Origin: Actinomycetota bacterium
GTDB taxonomy: Bacteria; Actinomycetota; Acidimicrobiia; Acidimicrobiales; Aldehydirespiratoraceae
Reading direction: 5' to 3'
DNA length: 6,043 bases
Assembly: GCA_012271125.1 (NCBI GenBank)
Contig: JAAXHB010000027.1
Span: 1 to 6,043, forward strand
Shown: piece after piece, positions 5,406 to 6,043 of the stretch
How the letters are laid out: every line of letters starts with the position of its first letter
Position numbering within the stretch: position 1 is the stretch's first letter
Made by a program: the position numbers and the translations under genes
The notes under the pieces: model-generated
What the model was told of the DNA's origin: nothing
The model's database searches: none
Seen by the model: the letters and a program-made list of their open reading frames with translations, nothing else

Positions 5406-5409
5406 GGAG
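5404..5409 (+). promoter_or_regulatory. Ribosome binding site AAGGAG for the carbonic anhydrase-like gene
   Basis: AAGGAG lies four bases before ATG 5414. It is the only strong Shine-Dalgarno match seen before any start in this window, and its first bases overlap the last unit of the 15-bp array. The spacing is slightly short. Confidence 0.75.
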
Positions 5410-5413
5410 TGCT

Positions 5414-5944
5414 ATGCCGTTATATGCATTAGGTGATGATGAACCTGTTATCGACCCAACCGCCTACGTCCATCCCGAAGCCGTGATCATCGGCAAGGTC
5501 ACGCTTGGCACTGAAGCCAGCGTCTGGCCTAACGCTGTGCTTCGAGGCGACGACGGAAGAATCGTTGTAGGTGCTCGAAGCAATGTTCAAGACGGTGCCG
5601 TTATCCACTGCACCGACACTCTCGACACGATCATCGGCGAGGACTGCACTATCGGCCACCTTGCCCATCTCGAGGGTTGCATAGTCCACGACCGTTCACT
5701 GATCGGCACCGCCTCAGTCGTTCTTCACAAGGCCGAAATAGGTCCGCACGCCTTAGTCGGTGCCAACGCCACCGTGACCGGCGGAACCATCGTCCCTCCT
5801 GAGGCAATGGCACTCGGCACACCCGCCAAAGTCAGAGAAAATGCCCTCAAGCCAAACCAAAACCTCCTTAACGCTGACATCTACGTCCAACGCGCCCACC
5901 ACTACCGCACCTCCCTCCGCCCCCTGACCCCTCTCCAACCTTGA
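5414..5944 (+). CDS. Gamma-carbonic-anhydrase-like left-handed beta-helix protein
   Basis: The 176-residue protein has the normal length for the YrdA/PaaY/Cam-type family, whose members form trimers with zinc bound between subunits and may hydrate CO2 or act on acyl-CoA thioesters. Hexapeptide repeats run through residues 14-125. Conserved family residues are present: SVWPNAVLRGDDG (Arg44, Asp46), NVQDGAVIH (Gln59, Asp60, His65) and IGH (His82). In most members a second His follows five residues later (GHxxxxHGC); here the segment is GHLAHLEGC, with Glu87 at that position and a His at 85 instead. Activity as a carbonic anhydrase is therefore uncertain. The C-terminus (141-176) is a helix plus a Pro/Leu-rich tail. 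It has a strong ribosome binding site and a repeat-filled 154-base leader, so it may be expressed separately from the flavin reductase gene. Confidence 0.9.
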   Translation: MPLYALGDDEPVIDPTAYVHPEAVIIGKVTLGTEASVWPNAVLRGDDGRIVVGARSNVQDGAVIHCTDTLDTIIGEDCTIGHLAHLEGCIVHDRSLIGTASVVLHKAEIGPHALVGANATVTGGTIVPPEAMALGTPAKVRENALKPNQNLLNADIYVQRAHHYRTSLRPLTPLQP

Positions 5945-5950
5945 CGGGTT

Positions 5951-6043
5951 TCACTTGGAAAGTTTTTCCTGCTCCAGAGCGGCTTCAACTTCGAGCCTGA
6001 ACCGTTGGGCTTTATCAGGCTTGAATGTGCTCACGCTAAACGC
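5951..6043 (-). CDS. Possible C-terminus of a convergent unknown gene (5' partial)
   Basis: On the minus strand the frame is open from the right edge to a TGA at 5951-5953, giving 30 residues. They include FKPDKAQRFRLEVEAALEQ and finish EKLSK, with the charged, helical composition typical of a soluble protein's end. The stop lies six bases from that of the carbonic anhydrase-like gene, a common convergent spacing. Another frame on the plus strand is also open here but lacks a start. I do not recognise the family. Confidence 0.4.
   Translation of the reverse strand, partial: AFSVSTFKPDKAQRFRLEVEAALEQEKLSK

Noticed and set aside
1..6043. Defence system, prophage or transposon cargo
   Set aside because: The recognisable genes are housekeeping enzymes in a normal layout. 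I see no transposase, integrase, terminal inverted repeats or defence domain.

Overview
The window looks like a chromosomal segment of an actinobacterium, most likely one near Acidimicrobiia. Three things suggest this. An LCP/LytR_C-type membrane protein sits directly before rsfS, an arrangement known in Actinobacteria. Codon use is mixed, with roughly balanced GC rather than very high GC. One reading frame resembles, from memory, an uncharacterised Acidimicrobiia family. The lineage call is inference; the main enzyme families are clear from the protein sequences.

Layout: (1) 2-1273 (+) is the 3' part of a membrane-anchored LCP-like/LytR_C protein whose start lies before the window. (2) 1397-1765 (+) is rsfS, the ribosomal silencing factor. 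(3) 1739-3376 (-) is a full-length class I iron-sulfur fumarase whose 3' end overlaps that of rsfS. (4) 3435-3929 (-) is a thioredoxin-fold protein upstream of the fumarase, separated from it by a perfect 13-bp hairpin. (5) Running the other way are a poorly conserved ORF (4035-4745), a flavin reductase-like protein (4780-5259) and a gamma-carbonic-anhydrase-like hexapeptide-repeat protein (5414-5944). (6) The right edge (5951-6043, -) may hold the C-terminus of a convergent gene.

The genes are ordinary housekeeping functions (cell envelope, ribosome hibernation, TCA cycle, redox/flavin, carbonic anhydrase-like). I see no defence system, mobile element, CRISPR array, tRNA or rRNA. Longer non-coding stretches are 1274-1396, 3954-4034 and 5260-5413; none exceeds 300 bases, and each contains short repeats.

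The most unusual feature is the density of short direct repeats, with periods of about 13-31 bp and two to five copies. They fall just before start codons (rsfS, flavin reductase, carbonic anhydrase-like gene, thioredoxin-like gene), over stop codons (rsfS/fumarase, flavin reductase), and inside weakly constrained coding sequence (the basic tail of the LCP-like protein and three places in the 4035-4745 ORF). They are absent from the conserved cores of the enzymes. This looks like ongoing slippage or short-duplication activity tolerated where selection is weak; some copies may have gained roles in translation initiation. Other points of interest are a carbonic anhydrase homologue lacking the usual third zinc-ligand histidine and an LCP-like domain lacking a key catalytic acidic residue.
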